A stretch of 64,000 bases of DNA from Flavobacteriales bacterium (GCA_016124845.1 WGMW01000056.1:1-64000), one strand, 5' to 3'; shown: positions 16,542 to 24,502, counted from the first letter of the stretch. Program-made: numbers and translations. Notes: generated by a model not told the origin, from the sequence alone.

Positions 16542-16895
16542 ATGGAATTCAAAGAGTCGATTAACCAACTCGCGACAGCGTACCGAAAAGCTGGTGGAAT
16601 TGCCCAAGCGAGGTTAAGATGTTTTGACCAAATGAATGACTTTTATGACAAGTATGGGTTTCCTGAAGAATTGACCAAATGGCAATTGTCTTTGGTTCCG
16701 TTCTTGTTTCAAGAAGCCAATTATGACGACATCAATTGGACGAATCAAAGCGAAGACCTTCGACATTTGAAAATCACTTTCAATTTAGACTGTATGTTTC
16801 AAAATCAGGGCAAAAGCCGACAAGAACTGAGCAGGCAGCAATTTGACCGTTACATCCAGTTTTCTCTTTCAGCAATTGACAAGTACAAAAAATAA
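16542..16895 (+). CDS. Hypothetical protein, AT-rich orphan
   Basis: A 117-residue cytoplasmic protein, mostly helical (QLATAYRKAGGIAQARLRCF, SRQELSRQQFDRYIQFSLSA). I do not recognise it. Like its upstream neighbour it is AT-rich and lies between two well-known genes, so the pair may be a small acquired cassette. The gap between them holds no gene. It ends 35 bases before the methionine synthase promoter. Confidence 0.65.
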   Translation: MEFKESINQLATAYRKAGGIAQARLRCFDQMNDFYDKYGFPEELTKWQLSLVPFLFQEANYDDINWTNQSEDLRHLKITFNLDCMFQNQGKSRQELSRQQFDRYIQFSLSAIDKYKK

Positions 16896-16930
16896 ACCGC
16901 TAACTATGACACTATACTTAGCCTGACCCG

Positions 16931-16960
16931 TTGCCGAATAAATAGTTCGCACTATCTTCG
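16931..16960 (+). promoter_or_regulatory. Promoter of the SAM riboswitch-metH unit
   Basis: TTG at 16931-16933 and TATCTTCG at 16953-16960, separated by 19 bases, match the Bacteroidetes -33 TTG / -7 TAnnTTTG pattern with one mismatch. Transcription would begin about 15 bases before the riboswitch stem. Confidence 0.6.
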
Positions 16961-16981
16961 CGGCACGTTCTTAATTTATTG

Positions 16982-17089
16982 CTTATCAAGAAAGACGGAG
17001 GGATAAGGCCCTACGAAGTCTTGGCAACCTCCCCGCCTGAGGCGGAGAAAGGTGCCAAATCCTATCTCGTAATTGCGGGAAACGATAAG
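16982..17089 (+). ncRNA. SAM-I riboswitch aptamer
   Basis: The closing stem P1 is CTTATC (16982-16987) with GATAAG (17084-17089). Between them are the hallmark segments AAGAAAGACGGAGGGATAAG, GGCCCTACGAAGTCTTGGCA, CAACCT and AAAGGTGCCAAATCCTA. This is the S-box leader that binds S-adenosylmethionine and lowers expression of methionine genes when SAM is high. It is followed by a terminator hairpin and then by metH. Confidence 0.93.
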
Positions 17090-17122
17090 TTGAAAGTGAG
17101 AACCTTTGACAAAGACAAACAG

Positions 17123-17155
17123 GGCCTTCAATGAGCAATCATTGGAGGCCTTTTT
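17123..17155 (+). terminator. Riboswitch expression-platform terminator
   Basis: A stem GGCCTTCAATG / CATTGGAGGCC (one G-U pair) with an AGCAAT loop is followed by TTTTT. It lies 34 bases after the aptamer and would stop transcription in the SAM-bound state, before metH. Confidence 0.88.
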
Positions 17156-17160
17156 ATTTA

Positions 17161-17245
17161 CGATTGACGATTGGCAATAGACGATTTACGATTTGAACCA
17201 ACTTGGTGTTCTCTGTGATCTCTCAGTGAACTCTGTGGTAAATCT
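17161..17245. repeat. Dispersed short repeats between riboswitch terminator and metH start
   Basis: Two low-complexity motifs follow each other. The first is CGATTGACGATTGGCAATAG with ACGATTTACGATTT (iterated ACGATT). The second is an iterated CTCTGTG / TCTCAGTGAACTCTGTGG block. Both have the look of dispersed non-coding repeats known in environmental Bacteroidetes. They form the untranslated leader of metH between the terminator and the ATG. Confidence 0.5.
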
Positions 17246-17254
17246 CAAACAAGA

Positions 17255-18280
17255 ATGAAAAGAACTAAACAATTAGAACAAGCAGTAAAAGAACGGATAC
17301 TCGTTCTGGATGGCGCGATGGGCACCATGATCCAGCGCTACAAACTGGAAGAAGAGGATTATCGTGGTGAGCGTTTCAAGGATTCACCAAAACCGTTGAA
17401 AGGAAACAACGACCTGCTTTCCATCACACGGCCAGAGATCATCAAGGAGATCCATGCCAAGTATTTCGAAGCAGGCGCAGACATTGCCGAGACGAACACA
17501 TTCAGCGGAACAACCATCGCCCAAGCGGATTATGGCTTGGAGGACGCGGTGTACGACATCAATTACTACTCGGCCAAGATCGCACGCGAAGTAGCGGATG
17601 AATTCACGGCCAAAGAGCCGAACAAACCGCGATTTGTGGCAGGTTCCATGGGTCCGACAAACCGAACGGCTTCGCTTTCACCTGATGTGAACGATCCTGG
17701 TTTCCGTGCTGTGAGCTTCGATGATCTACGAATTGCCTACAAGGAACAGGCAAAGGCGTTGGTTGATGGCGGTGTAGATATTCTTCTGGTTGAAACCGTG
17801 TTCGACACACTCAATGCCAAAGCAGCACTTTTCGCCATCGAAGAACTGTTTGAAGAGATCGGCTACAGATTACCGATCATGGTCTCAGGAACCATCACAG
17901 ATGCCAGCGGCAGAACGCTCTCGGGACAGACAACCGAAGCCTTTCTCATATCCATCTCGCACATTCCATTGTTCAGCGTTGGATTGAACTGCGCGCTTGG
18001 TGCGGCTCAGCTTCGTCCGTACTTGCAAGTGCTGGCGAGTAAAGCTCCGTTCGGTGTCAGCGCACACCCGAATGCAGGTCTTCCGAACGAATTCGGAGAA
18101 TATGATGAAACGCCCGAAATGATGGCCGCTCAGATCGAGGAATTCCTGAAAGAGAATTTGGTGAATGTGATCGGTGGTTGCTGTGGCACTACGCCAGCGC
18201 ATATTAAAGCCATTGCTGAGGTGGCTGCGAGGTATAGTCCACGGTCAATAGACCATAGTCCACAGAAGTCCGAACTATGA
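17255..18280 (+). CDS. metH: Methionine synthase part 1: homocysteine-binding domain
   Basis: 341 residues equal to the N-terminal homocysteine S-methyltransferase barrel of cobalamin-dependent MetH. It binds zinc-activated homocysteine, the acceptor of the methyl group. Motifs are [20 protein letters not shown] at the start, [20 protein letters not shown], and the zinc ligands in GLNCALG (about 247) and [11 protein letters not shown] (about 308). The split into two genes is usual in Flavobacteriales. Expression is controlled by the SAM riboswitch upstream. The last 15 residues ([15 protein letters not shown]) are encoded by the left inverted repeat of the IVP cassette, so the native C-terminus was replaced or extended. 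Confidence 0.93.
   Translation: MKRTKQLEQAVKERILVLDGAMGTMIQRYKLEEEDYRGERFKDSPKPLKGNNDLLSITRPEIIKEIHAKYFEAGADIAETNTFSGTTIAQADYGLEDAVYDINYYSAKIAREVADEFTAKEPNKPRFVAGSMGPTNRTASLSPDVNDPGFRAVSFDDLRIAYKEQAKALVDGGVDILLVETVFDTLNAKAALFAIEELFEEIGYRLPIMVSGTITDASGRTLSGQTTEAFLISISHIPLFSVGLNCALGAAQLRPYLQVLASKAPFGVSAHPNAGLPNEFGEYDETPEMMAAQIEEFLKENLVNVIGGCCGTTPAHIKAIAEVAARYSPRSIDHSPQKSEL
18237..18265 (+). repeat. Left inverted repeat of the IVP cassette
   Basis: 29 bp beginning GTCCACGGTCAATAG and ending GTCCACAG. It matches the reverse complement of 18697-18725 at 24 of 29 positions. It lies inside the 3' end of metH part 1. Confidence 0.85.
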
Positions 18281-18325
18281 ACCCTTCCGTGGTCTATCGA
18301 TCATGATCTGAACGCTTTAAAAACA

Positions 18326-18688
18326 ATGGCATTTAAATTCGAAAATCTGAATGTTTGGCAGAAATCGTTGGATTATACTGCCTCTATTCATGAACTGACA
18401 TTGAAATTTCCAAAGGATGAATTGTACATTCTTACTTCACAGATCAAACGAGCAGCAGACAGTATAAATCTCAACATTGCAGAAGGGTCAACTGGTCAGT
18501 CAGATGCAGAATTCGGTAAGTTTCTCGGCTATGCCATCCGATCGGCAATTGAGGTTGTGTCTTGTTTGTATGTTGGACAAAAACGGGGATTAATCAGTGA
18601 AGATGACTTTCAGCGTCTTTACAGCGAGGCAGAAGAAATTATAAGAATGACCCAAGCCCTCCGCAACTCAATCAAATCAAAAAAATAA
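18326..18688 (+). CDS. Four-helix-bundle protein (IVP / S23 family)
   Basis: A 120-residue cytoplasmic protein of the 23S-rRNA intervening-sequence (IVP, TIGR02436-type) four-helix-bundle family. Signature segments are [57 protein letters not shown] and the final helix [18 protein letters not shown]. The family includes proteins encoded inside 23S rRNA genes and the bAvd accessory subunit of diversity-generating retroelements; most copies have no known role. Here it separates the two metH parts in the same direction and is bounded by 29-bp inverted repeats, so it looks like a small mobile cassette rather than a methionine gene. Confidence 0.92.
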   Translation: MAFKFENLNVWQKSLDYTASIHELTLKFPKDELYILTSQIKRAADSINLNIAEGSTGQSDAEFGKFLGYAIRSAIEVVSCLYVGQKRGLISEDDFQRLYSEAEEIIRMTQALRNSIKSKK

Positions 18689-18696
18689 CTGCCCGA

Positions 18697-18725
18697 CTGT
18701 GGACAATCGACTATCGACCATGGAC
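18697..18725 (+). repeat. Right inverted repeat of the IVP cassette
   Basis: 29 bp beginning CTGTGGACAATCG and ending ACCATGGAC, the imperfect reverse complement of 18237-18265. Its ATG at 18720-18722 is the likely start codon of metH part 2. Confidence 0.85.
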
Positions 18726-21700
18726 TCTAAGACAAAAATCCCACCACTACAGTTATCAGGTCTTGAACCACTCCTCATCTACGAAGGTTCCAACTTCATC
18801 AATGTGGGCGAACGGACCAACGTCACAGGGTCGCGCATGTTTCTGCGCCTCATTAAGGAAGAAAAGTATGATGAGGCATTGGCCGTTGCGCGGGACCAAG
18901 TAGAAGGTGGAGCACAAGTGCTGGATGTGAACATGGATGAAGGAATGATCGATGGCAAAGAGGCCATGGTCAAATTCCTTCACCTCTTGGCTGCCGAACC
19001 CGACATTGCTCGCATTCCGATCATGATCGATAGCTCCAAATGGCAGATCATCGAAGCTGGTCTGCAATGCGTGCAGGGAAAATCCGTGGTCAATTCCATC
19101 AGCCTAAAAGAAGGCGAGGAACAGTTCGTTGATCACGCGAAAAAGGTTAAGCGCTATGGCGCAGCCGTCATTGTGATGGCATTTGATGAACAAGGACAGG
19201 CCGATAGCTACGAACGCAGGATCGAGATCTGCAAACGTTCGTACGACATCCTCGTGAACAAGGTCGGTTTCGCTCGTCAAGACATCATCTTCGACCCGAA
19301 TATCTTCCCTGTGGCAACAGGAATGGAAGAGCACAACAATAACGCGCTCGACTTCTTCAACGCCACCAAATGGATAAAAGAGAACTTGCCAGGAGCCAAG
19401 GTGAGCGGTGGGGTGAGCAACGTCTCGTTCTCATTCCGAGGGAACAACCCTGTGCGTGAAGCGATGCATTCCGCGTTCCTCTATCATGGTATCAAAAACG
19501 GCATGGACATGGGAATCGTCAACCCTACCATGCTGGAGGTGTATGATGAGATTCCGAAAGATCTTTTGGAGCATGTGGAAGATGTACTCCTGAACCGCAG
19601 GCCAGATGCAACCGAACGCCTGCTTTCATTTGCCGAAACAGTTGTAGGAAAAGCCAAGGAGAAAAAGGAAGACCTCACTTGGCGACAAGCGCCCGTGGAA
19701 GAACGCCTTTCACACGCCTTGGTCAAAGGTATTGCCGACTTTGTGGAGGAAGATGTGGAGGAAGCCCGTCTGAAAGCAGAACGGCCGCTACACGTCATTG
19801 AAGGTCCGCTGATGGACGGCATGAACGTGGTCGGAGATCTTTTCGGAGCAGGAAAGATGTTCCTGCCGCAGGTGGTAAAATCCGCGAGGGTGATGAAGAA
19901 AGCTGTCGCCTACCTACTTCCTTACATGGATGCCCCCCCGACCCCCCAAAGGGGGGACAGCCCCCTCAATCCCCCGATGGGGGAAGAAAGTGGCTCGGAG
20001 AAACCGGGTTATATGACCGCAGATCCTGTTTACTATGAGAAAATCAAGGATTACGTTAAGAAGCATCGCAGCCAGCCAACGCAAGCTGAAGATGCTTTAT
20101 GGCAAGCACTTCGAAACAAGCAACTAGACGGCTACAAATTCAGGCGGCAACATATCATCGGAAAGTATATCGCTGATTTCGTCTGTCTCCAACAACATTT
20201 GATCATTGAAGTCGATGGACTTATTCACCAACTTCCTGATATTAAAGAAGCCGATGAAAGCCGTGAAGCATGGCTAAAAGAAATGGGATTTCGCATCATT
20301 CGTTTTTCCAACTCTCAGGTACTTGTCGAAAGAGATGCCGTAATTGAGGAAATCCGAAAACATTTGATCGAAGCACCAGCTCCCCCTTTGGGGGGAAGGG
20401 GGGCTGGTAAGATCTTATTGGCAACGGTAAAAGGTGATGTGCACGACATCGGTAAGAATATCGTTGGCGTAGTACTCGCTTGCAACAATTATGAGGTCAT
20501 CGATCTTGGCGTGATGGTTCCTGCGGAGAAGATCCTTGCGGAAGCGAAAAAGCAGCAAGTGGATGTCATCGGATTGAGTGGACTTATCACACCTTCATTG
20601 GATGAGATGGTGCATCTCGCCAAAGAAATGGAGCATGATGGGTTCGATATTCCGTTGCTGATCGGAGGTGCCACCACTTCGCGCGTTCACACGGCCGTGA
20701 AGATTGACCCGCAGTACAAGAAAGGGCAGACGGTACACGTATTGGACGCTTCACGTTCGGTAACGGTTGTGGAAAGCCTACTTGGTCAGAAGAAACAGGG
20801 TTTTGTGGAGAACATTCAAGCAGAGTATGACCAACTGCGTGAGATGCACGCTAAGAAACGAGGACAGAAGGAGTTCATTTCGTTGGAAGAAGCACGTGCC
20901 AATAAGTTCGAAATCGACTGGAAGCCCGAAGACCTTGCCAGACCGAAGAAACTCGGCATCACCGAATTCAAGGAATTCCCGCTGAACGAATTGGTGGATT
21001 ACATCGACTGGACACCCTTCTTCCAAACGTGGGAACTGGCTGGCCGTTATCCGAAGATATTGGAGGATGAAGTGGTCGGAACCGAAGCAACAAAACTTTT
21101 TGCTGATGCTCAATCGATGCTTCAGAAAATCGTTTCGGAGAAGTGGATCACAGCAAGTGGTGTGGTCGGTCTTTGGCCTGCAAATGCGGTTGGAGATGAT
21201 TTGGAGTTGTACACGGATGAAAGTCGATCTGAAGTACTTTCAACCGTTCATTCATTGCGTCAGCAGTCCAAAAAAGCAGCAGGTGTTGCAAATCTCGCTT
21301 TAGCTGATTTTATAGCGCCAAAAGAAACTGGCCTTCAAGATTACATGGGAGGATTTACAGTTACCGCTGGTCTGGGAATTGAGAAGAAGTTGGAGGAATT
21401 CGCTGCCGACCATGATGACTATAGCAGCATCATGCTAAAAGCCTTGGCCGACCGATTGGCCGAAGCATTTGCTGAAAAACTACACGAAATTGTACGGAAA
21501 GACGTTTGGGGTTACGAGCCTGAAGAATCGCTTTCAAATGAAGAATTGATCCGCGAGAAGTACCGAGGAATTCGCCCAGCGCCAGGCTACCCGGCCTGTC
21601 CCGACCATACCGAAAAACCTGAACTGTTCCGTTTACTCAATGCCACAGAGATCACAGGCGTAAGCCTCACCGAGAGTTTGGCCATGATGCCAGCAGCATC

Positions 21701-21851
21701 TGTCAGCGGTTGGTATTTCGGGCATCCTGAAAGCAAGTATTTCGGACTTGGTAAGATTGAGAAAGATCAGGTGGAGGATTATGCTTCGCGTAAAGGAATG
21801 GAGGTCAAAGAAGCTGAACGTTGGTTGAGTTCCAGCTTGAATTATGATTAG
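18720..21851 (+). CDS. metH: Methionine synthase part 2 with in-frame DUF559 nuclease insertion
   Basis: 1043 residues from the ATG at 18720 (a GTG at 18699 is less likely). Order of domains: methyltetrahydrofolate-binding domain ([16 protein letters not shown] to about 330), cobalamin cap helices ending [10 protein letters not shown] (about 403), a foreign insert (about 404-561), the cobalamin-binding domain [20 protein letters not shown] with the His ligand (about 575), [13 protein letters not shown] and [10 protein letters not shown], then the SAM-dependent reactivation domain with [13 protein letters not shown] normal protein without the insert would have about 885 residues. All host motifs on both sides are intact and in frame, so the enzyme may still work, with the nuclease domain bulging from a linker. 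The start codon is provided by the IVP cassette repeat. Confidence 0.93.
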   Translation: MDSKTKIPPLQLSGLEPLLIYEGSNFINVGERTNVTGSRMFLRLIKEEKYDEALAVARDQVEGGAQVLDVNMDEGMIDGKEAMVKFLHLLAAEPDIARIPIMIDSSKWQIIEAGLQCVQGKSVVNSISLKEGEEQFVDHAKKVKRYGAAVIVMAFDEQGQADSYERRIEICKRSYDILVNKVGFARQDIIFDPNIFPVATGMEEHNNNALDFFNATKWIKENLPGAKVSGGVSNVSFSFRGNNPVREAMHSAFLYHGIKNGMDMGIVNPTMLEVYDEIPKDLLEHVEDVLLNRRPDATERLLSFAETVVGKAKEKKEDLTWRQAPVEERLSHALVKGIADFVEEDVEEARLKAERPLHVIEGPLMDGMNVVGDLFGAGKMFLPQVVKSARVMKKAVAYLLPYMDAPPTPQRGDSPLNPPMGEESGSEKPGYMTADPVYYEKIKDYVKKHRSQPTQAEDALWQALRNKQLDGYKFRRQHIIGKYIADFVCLQQHLIIEVDGLIHQLPDIKEADESREAWLKEMGFRIIRFSNSQVLVERDAVIEEIRKHLIEAPAPPLGGRGAGKILLATVKGDVHDIGKNIVGVVLACNNYEVIDLGVMVPAEKILAEAKKQQVDVIGLSGLITPSLDEMVHLAKEMEHDGFDIPLLIGGATTSRVHTAVKIDPQYKKGQTVHVLDASRSVTVVESLLGQKKQGFVENIQAEYDQLREMHAKKRGQKEFISLEEARANKFEIDWKPEDLARPKKLGITEFKEFPLNELVDYIDWTPFFQTWELAGRYPKILEDEVVGTEATKLFADAQSMLQKIVSEKWITASGVVGLWPANAVGDDLELYTDESRSEVLSTVHSLRQQSKKAAGVANLALADFIAPKETGLQDYMGGFTVTAGLGIEKKLEEFAADHDDYSSIMLKALADRLAEAFAEKLHEIVRKDVWGYEPEESLSNEELIREKYRGIRPAPGYPACPDHTEKPELFRLLNATEITGVSLTESLAMMPAASVSGWYFGHPESKYFGLGKIEKDQVEDYASRKGMEVKEAERWLSSSLNYD
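19932..19989. repeat. Left C/G-run repeat of the DUF559 cassette
   Basis: GCCCCCCCGACCCCCC-AAA-GGGGGG then ACAGCCCCCTC and CCCCCGATGGGGG: two nested C-run/G-run palindromes. It is translated as [18 protein letters not shown] within MetH. Confidence 0.8.
20376..20407. repeat. Right C/G-run palindrome of the DUF559 cassette
   Basis: 32 bp with outer CCAGC/GCTGG ends and an inner CCCCCTTTGGGGG palindrome. It is translated as [10 protein letters not shown]. Read on the minus strand it resembles the start of the left repeat (CCCCCC-AAA-GGGGG). Confidence 0.8.
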
Positions 21852-21866
21852 AAAGAGTCGATTTTC

Positions 21867-21922
21867 CACAGACAACAGTCCATAGACCACATACCGTGGA
21901 CGGCCGACCATCGACCGTTGAC
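21867..21922. repeat. Inverted-repeat remnant related to the IVP cassette ends
   Basis: The stretch 21894-21922 (CCGTGGACGGCCGACCATCG, then ACCGTTGAC) matches the right IVP repeat at 22 of 29 positions. It is preceded by AACAGTCCATAGACCACAT, which resembles the left repeat. No IVP gene lies between the two arms. The element fills the gap between the convergent metH and barrel genes. Confidence 0.65.
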
Positions 21923-22543
21923 CTACTTCTTTTTCTTCAACCCTCTAAAAATCTCGGAGAAGAGAATGTTGAAACGTATCTGGTAGTACGGTGAATTGAA
22001 ATTCTCCTTGACCTTGGGGTTTCCTTTCAGCATGACGCGGTAGCCCAAACCTACCCCAAAACCTGCCCATCGCGAGAACAGGTAATCCACCGCCACACCT
22101 GCTTCCATGGGTACAATGAGGCCATTGGCAAAATGATGGTTGTTCTCGCTACGGTAATATGTTTCGCCAATGCCTATCTGGACGGGAACCGAAAGCGTCC
22201 AATCGTCTTCTTCGTAAAAACTGTAATCGATGTAACCGATAGCGTACTGCATTCTCGGTTGCGCCTTCAGGTCGGTCTGTCCGTAATCGGAAGGTTTGTA
22301 TAGCTGCGAATCGAACTTGGTGAACATCCAGTAATAACCGATACCACATCGGATAGGAAACTTGAACTCGAAACCTGCTCTCACCCCAATAAAAGAGGCG
22401 TAATGCGTTTGAACGAATGAGTTGCGGGTCTCCACCTTGGCCATGAATTTGACCTTGATGTTTTCGCGTGGCTGCGCCAGTGAATGCCCTATAGAAAGAA
22501 GCGTTACCACAAACGTTATCACCAAGGCGCGAACCGTTGTCAT
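21923..22543 (-). CDS. Outer-membrane beta-barrel protein
   Basis: I prefer the ATG at 22543 (MTTVRALVITFVVTLLSIGH), which opens a clean signal peptide ending SLAQ and gives 206 residues. A start at 22636 would add 31 residues encoded by a dispersed repeat (VISTVVEKSK). The mature part shows alternating aromatic/polar strands (AIGYIDYSFYEEDDWTLSVP, GFGVGLGYRVMLKGNP) and ends in KKKK. It is probably a small outer-membrane barrel of unknown role. It is convergent with metH. Confidence 0.75.
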   Translation of the reverse strand: MTTVRALVITFVVTLLSIGHSLAQPRENIKVKFMAKVETRNSFVQTHYASFIGVRAGFEFKFPIRCGIGYYWMFTKFDSQLYKPSDYGQTDLKAQPRMQYAIGYIDYSFYEEDDWTLSVPVQIGIGETYYRSENNHHFANGLIVPMEAGVAVDYLFSRWAGFGVGLGYRVMLKGNPKVKENFNSPYYQIRFNILFSEIFRGLKKKK

Positions 22544-22603
22544 GTCGAGCGAAGCGAAGCGGAGCCGAGACATCTTAGATTTCTCCACAACGGTCGAAAT
22601 GAC
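22539..22603. repeat. Dispersed palindrome GTCATGTCGAGC...TCGAAATGAC
   Basis: A 65-bp element with ends GTCATGTCGAG and CGGTCGAAATGAC that face each other and an AGATTTCTCC core. Similar palindromes, translated as VISTVVEKS or SRLRFASLDMT, are frequent in Bacteroidetes genomes. It overlaps the first codon of the barrel protein and may provide its start codon. Confidence 0.7.
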
Positions 22604-22644
22604 AATACCTGCTTGTTTCTGCAATCGATTCTTCACGGCAAAAA

Positions 22645-22672
22645 AAATGTCCTTAAGTAATTAAGGACATTT
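22645..22672 (-). terminator. Terminator of the act-cta operon
   Basis: A perfect 12-bp stem AAATGTCCTTAA / TTAAGGACATTT with a 4-base loop. On the minus strand it is followed by a run of T, 20 bases after the ctaD stop. Confidence 0.88.
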
Positions 22673-22692
22673 CCTGTACAAATATTGTAAGA

Positions 22693-24480
22693 TCAATGGA
22701 TTTCCTCCTCTCCTGCCTGTATCGGTGTGGTCTGAGGAATGTAATCTTCAGCAGCACCTGGCTTACTGTAATCGTAGGCCCAACGATGCACGGTAGGAAT
22801 CGGACCTTCCCAGTTTCCGTGACCAGGATTGATCTCTGTTGTCCACTCCAATGCATTTGAATGCCATGGATTCTTCTTGGCCTTCGTTCCACGGAAAATG
22901 CTGTAGAAGAAGTTAACGAAGAAGATGCATTGTGCCAAACCTCCCAAGAAGGCGAACAGGCTGATGCTCACGTTAATATCCTGCAACGCATCGAACAATG
23001 GGAACGCCTCGTTGGTGTAGTATCTTCTTGGTACACCAGAAAGACCGATGAAGTGCATTGGGAAGAATACTCCGTAAACCGAAGTTACGGTGAGCCAGAA
23101 GTGCGCATAACCCATCTTCTTGTTCATCATCTTACCATACATCTTAGGGAACCAATGGTAAACACCAGCGAACATTCCGAAGATGGCCGAAGCACCCATT
23201 ACAATGTGGAAGTGAGCAACAACGAAGTAAGTATCGTGAACGTTGATGTCCAATGCAGAGTCACCAAGGATAATACCTGTAAGACCTCCTGTGATGAACG
23301 TTGAAACCATACCGATGGCGAACATCATTGCTGGTGAGTAAACGATATTCCCTTTCCAAAGCGTAGTGAGGTAGTTGAACACCTTCACCGCAGATGGAAT
23401 TGCCACCAAAAGCGTTGTGAACGTGAACACAGAACCAAGGAATGGATTCATACCTGTTACGAACATGTGGTGACCCCAAACGATGAACGAAAGGAATGCA
23501 ATTGCCAACATCGATAGTACCATCGCCTTGTAACCGAAGATCGGCTTGCGGCTCATGGTAGAGATGATCTCTGAGGTAATACCCAAAGCAGGCAACAGGA
23601 TGATGTAAACCTCTGGGTGACCAAGGAACCAGAAAAGGTGCTCATACAGAATAGGGCTACCACCTGTGTGCTCCAACGCCTGTCCACCAATGAAAATGTC
23701 TGACAGGTAGAAACTTGTTCCGAAGCTTCTATCGAAGATCAACAGTAATGCAGCAGAAAGAAGTACTGGGAATGAAAGCAGACCAAGGATCGCGGTGATC
23801 AGGATGGCCCACATGGTCAATGGCATGCGGTCCATCGACATTCCTTTTGTACGCAGGTTAACAATGGTAACGATGTAATTGATACCACCCAGCAGCGATG
23901 AAACGATGAACAGGGCGATACTCACCAACCACATGCTCATACCCAATCCAGAACCAGGAATGGCCTGCGGAAGTGCACTCAATGGTGGGTAAACCGTCCA
24001 ACCTGCGGCTGCTGGCCCTGTCTCGATGAACAGAGAAGCTACCATTACGGCAGATGATGCAAAGAAGAACCAGTACGACAACATATTCAAGAAACCCGAA
24101 GCCATATCTCGGGCTCCCACCTGCAATGGAATAAGCAGGTTGGCGAACGTACCTGTAAGACCACCTGTCAGTACCATGAATACAATGATGGTTCCATGGA
24201 TGGTGACCATTGCCAAATACATGTTCGGATCGAGAATACCATCTTTGGCCCATTTGCCAAGAACGGTTTCCAAAATGCCGAAGCTCTCTCCTGGCCATCC
24301 CAACTGAAGACGGAACAGCATGGAAAGGCCCATACCGACAAACCCCATGATGATCGCAGTGATCAAAAACTGCTTCGAGATCATCTTATGATCCTGACTG
24401 AACACATAGTGTGTCCAAAAATCAGGCTTACCATGATGATGGTGATGTGCGTGCTCTGCGTGTTCTGCGTGATCTGACAT
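22693..24480 (-). CDS. ctaD: Cytochrome c oxidase subunit I
   Basis: 595 residues with about 12 membrane helices; the catalytic subunit that reduces oxygen to water and pumps protons. Ligands and active-site motifs are present: TIHGTIIVFMV (low-spin heme His), WFLGHPEVYIILLPA (Cu-B His with the crosslinked Tyr, about 280), VWGHHMFVTG (Cu-B His pair) and DTYFVVAHFHIVMG (heme ligands, about 415). The Glu of GHPEV fits the A1 class of heme-copper oxidases. The N-terminus carries a His-rich cytoplasmic tag (HAEHAHHHHHGKPDFW). It is the last gene of actABCDEF-ctaCD and lies 22 bases after ctaC. Confidence 0.96.
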   Translation of the reverse strand: MSDHAEHAEHAHHHHHGKPDFWTHYVFSQDHKMISKQFLITAIIMGFVGMGLSMLFRLQLGWPGESFGILETVLGKWAKDGILDPNMYLAMVTIHGTIIVFMVLTGGLTGTFANLLIPLQVGARDMASGFLNMLSYWFFFASSAVMVASLFIETGPAAAGWTVYPPLSALPQAIPGSGLGMSMWLVSIALFIVSSLLGGINYIVTIVNLRTKGMSMDRMPLTMWAILITAILGLLSFPVLLSAALLLIFDRSFGTSFYLSDIFIGGQALEHTGGSPILYEHLFWFLGHPEVYIILLPALGITSEIISTMSRKPIFGYKAMVLSMLAIAFLSFIVWGHHMFVTGMNPFLGSVFTFTTLLVAIPSAVKVFNYLTTLWKGNIVYSPAMMFAIGMVSTFITGGLTGIILGDSALDINVHDTYFVVAHFHIVMGASAIFGMFAGVYHWFPKMYGKMMNKKMGYAHFWLTVTSVYGVFFPMHFIGLSGVPRRYYTNEAFPLFDALQDINVSISLFAFLGGLAQCIFFVNFFYSIFRGTKAKKNPWHSNALEWTTEINPGHGNWEGPIPTVHRWAYDYSKPGAAEDYIPQTTPIQAGEEEIH

Positions 24481-24502
24481 CTCTAATCTTTAAAATCTAT
24501 GA

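Larger units (their letters stand above)
19932..20407 (+). mobile_element. DUF559 nuclease cassette inserted in frame in metH
   Basis: The insert spans about 476 bp and leaves the metH frame open. It encodes a complete DUF559 domain (Vsr-like PD-(D/E)XK nuclease family): [64 protein letters not shown]. The likely catalytic residues D (IADF), E (IIEVDG) and H (LIHQ) are present. The domain is bounded by C/G-run palindromes at 19932-19989 and 20376-20407 that face each other. The host linker PYMD / GKILLA is rejoined across it. I see no separate promoter or start codon with an obvious signal, so it is expressed as part of MetH unless an internal start is used (an ATG lies at 20011, [14 protein letters not shown]). 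Confidence 0.85.

Noticed and set aside
16469-16930. Integron cassette sites around the two orphan genes
   Set aside because: I looked for paired GTTRRRY-type core sites in the gaps after each gene and did not find a convincing pair, and no integrase is present.
18326-18688. bAvd of a diversity-generating retroelement
   Set aside because: The family is related, but there is no reverse transcriptase and no template/variable repeat pair in this window.
19932-20407. Intein in MetH
   Set aside because: No Cys/Ser start or His-Asn end typical of inteins, and no Hint blocks. The inserted domain is a DUF559 nuclease bounded by C/G-run repeats.
17255-21851. Frameshifted or broken metH
   Set aside because: The two parts meet at a normal domain border (homocysteine domain against folate domain), and split metH is common in Flavobacteriales. 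No frameshift signature is seen; the gap holds an IVP cassette instead.
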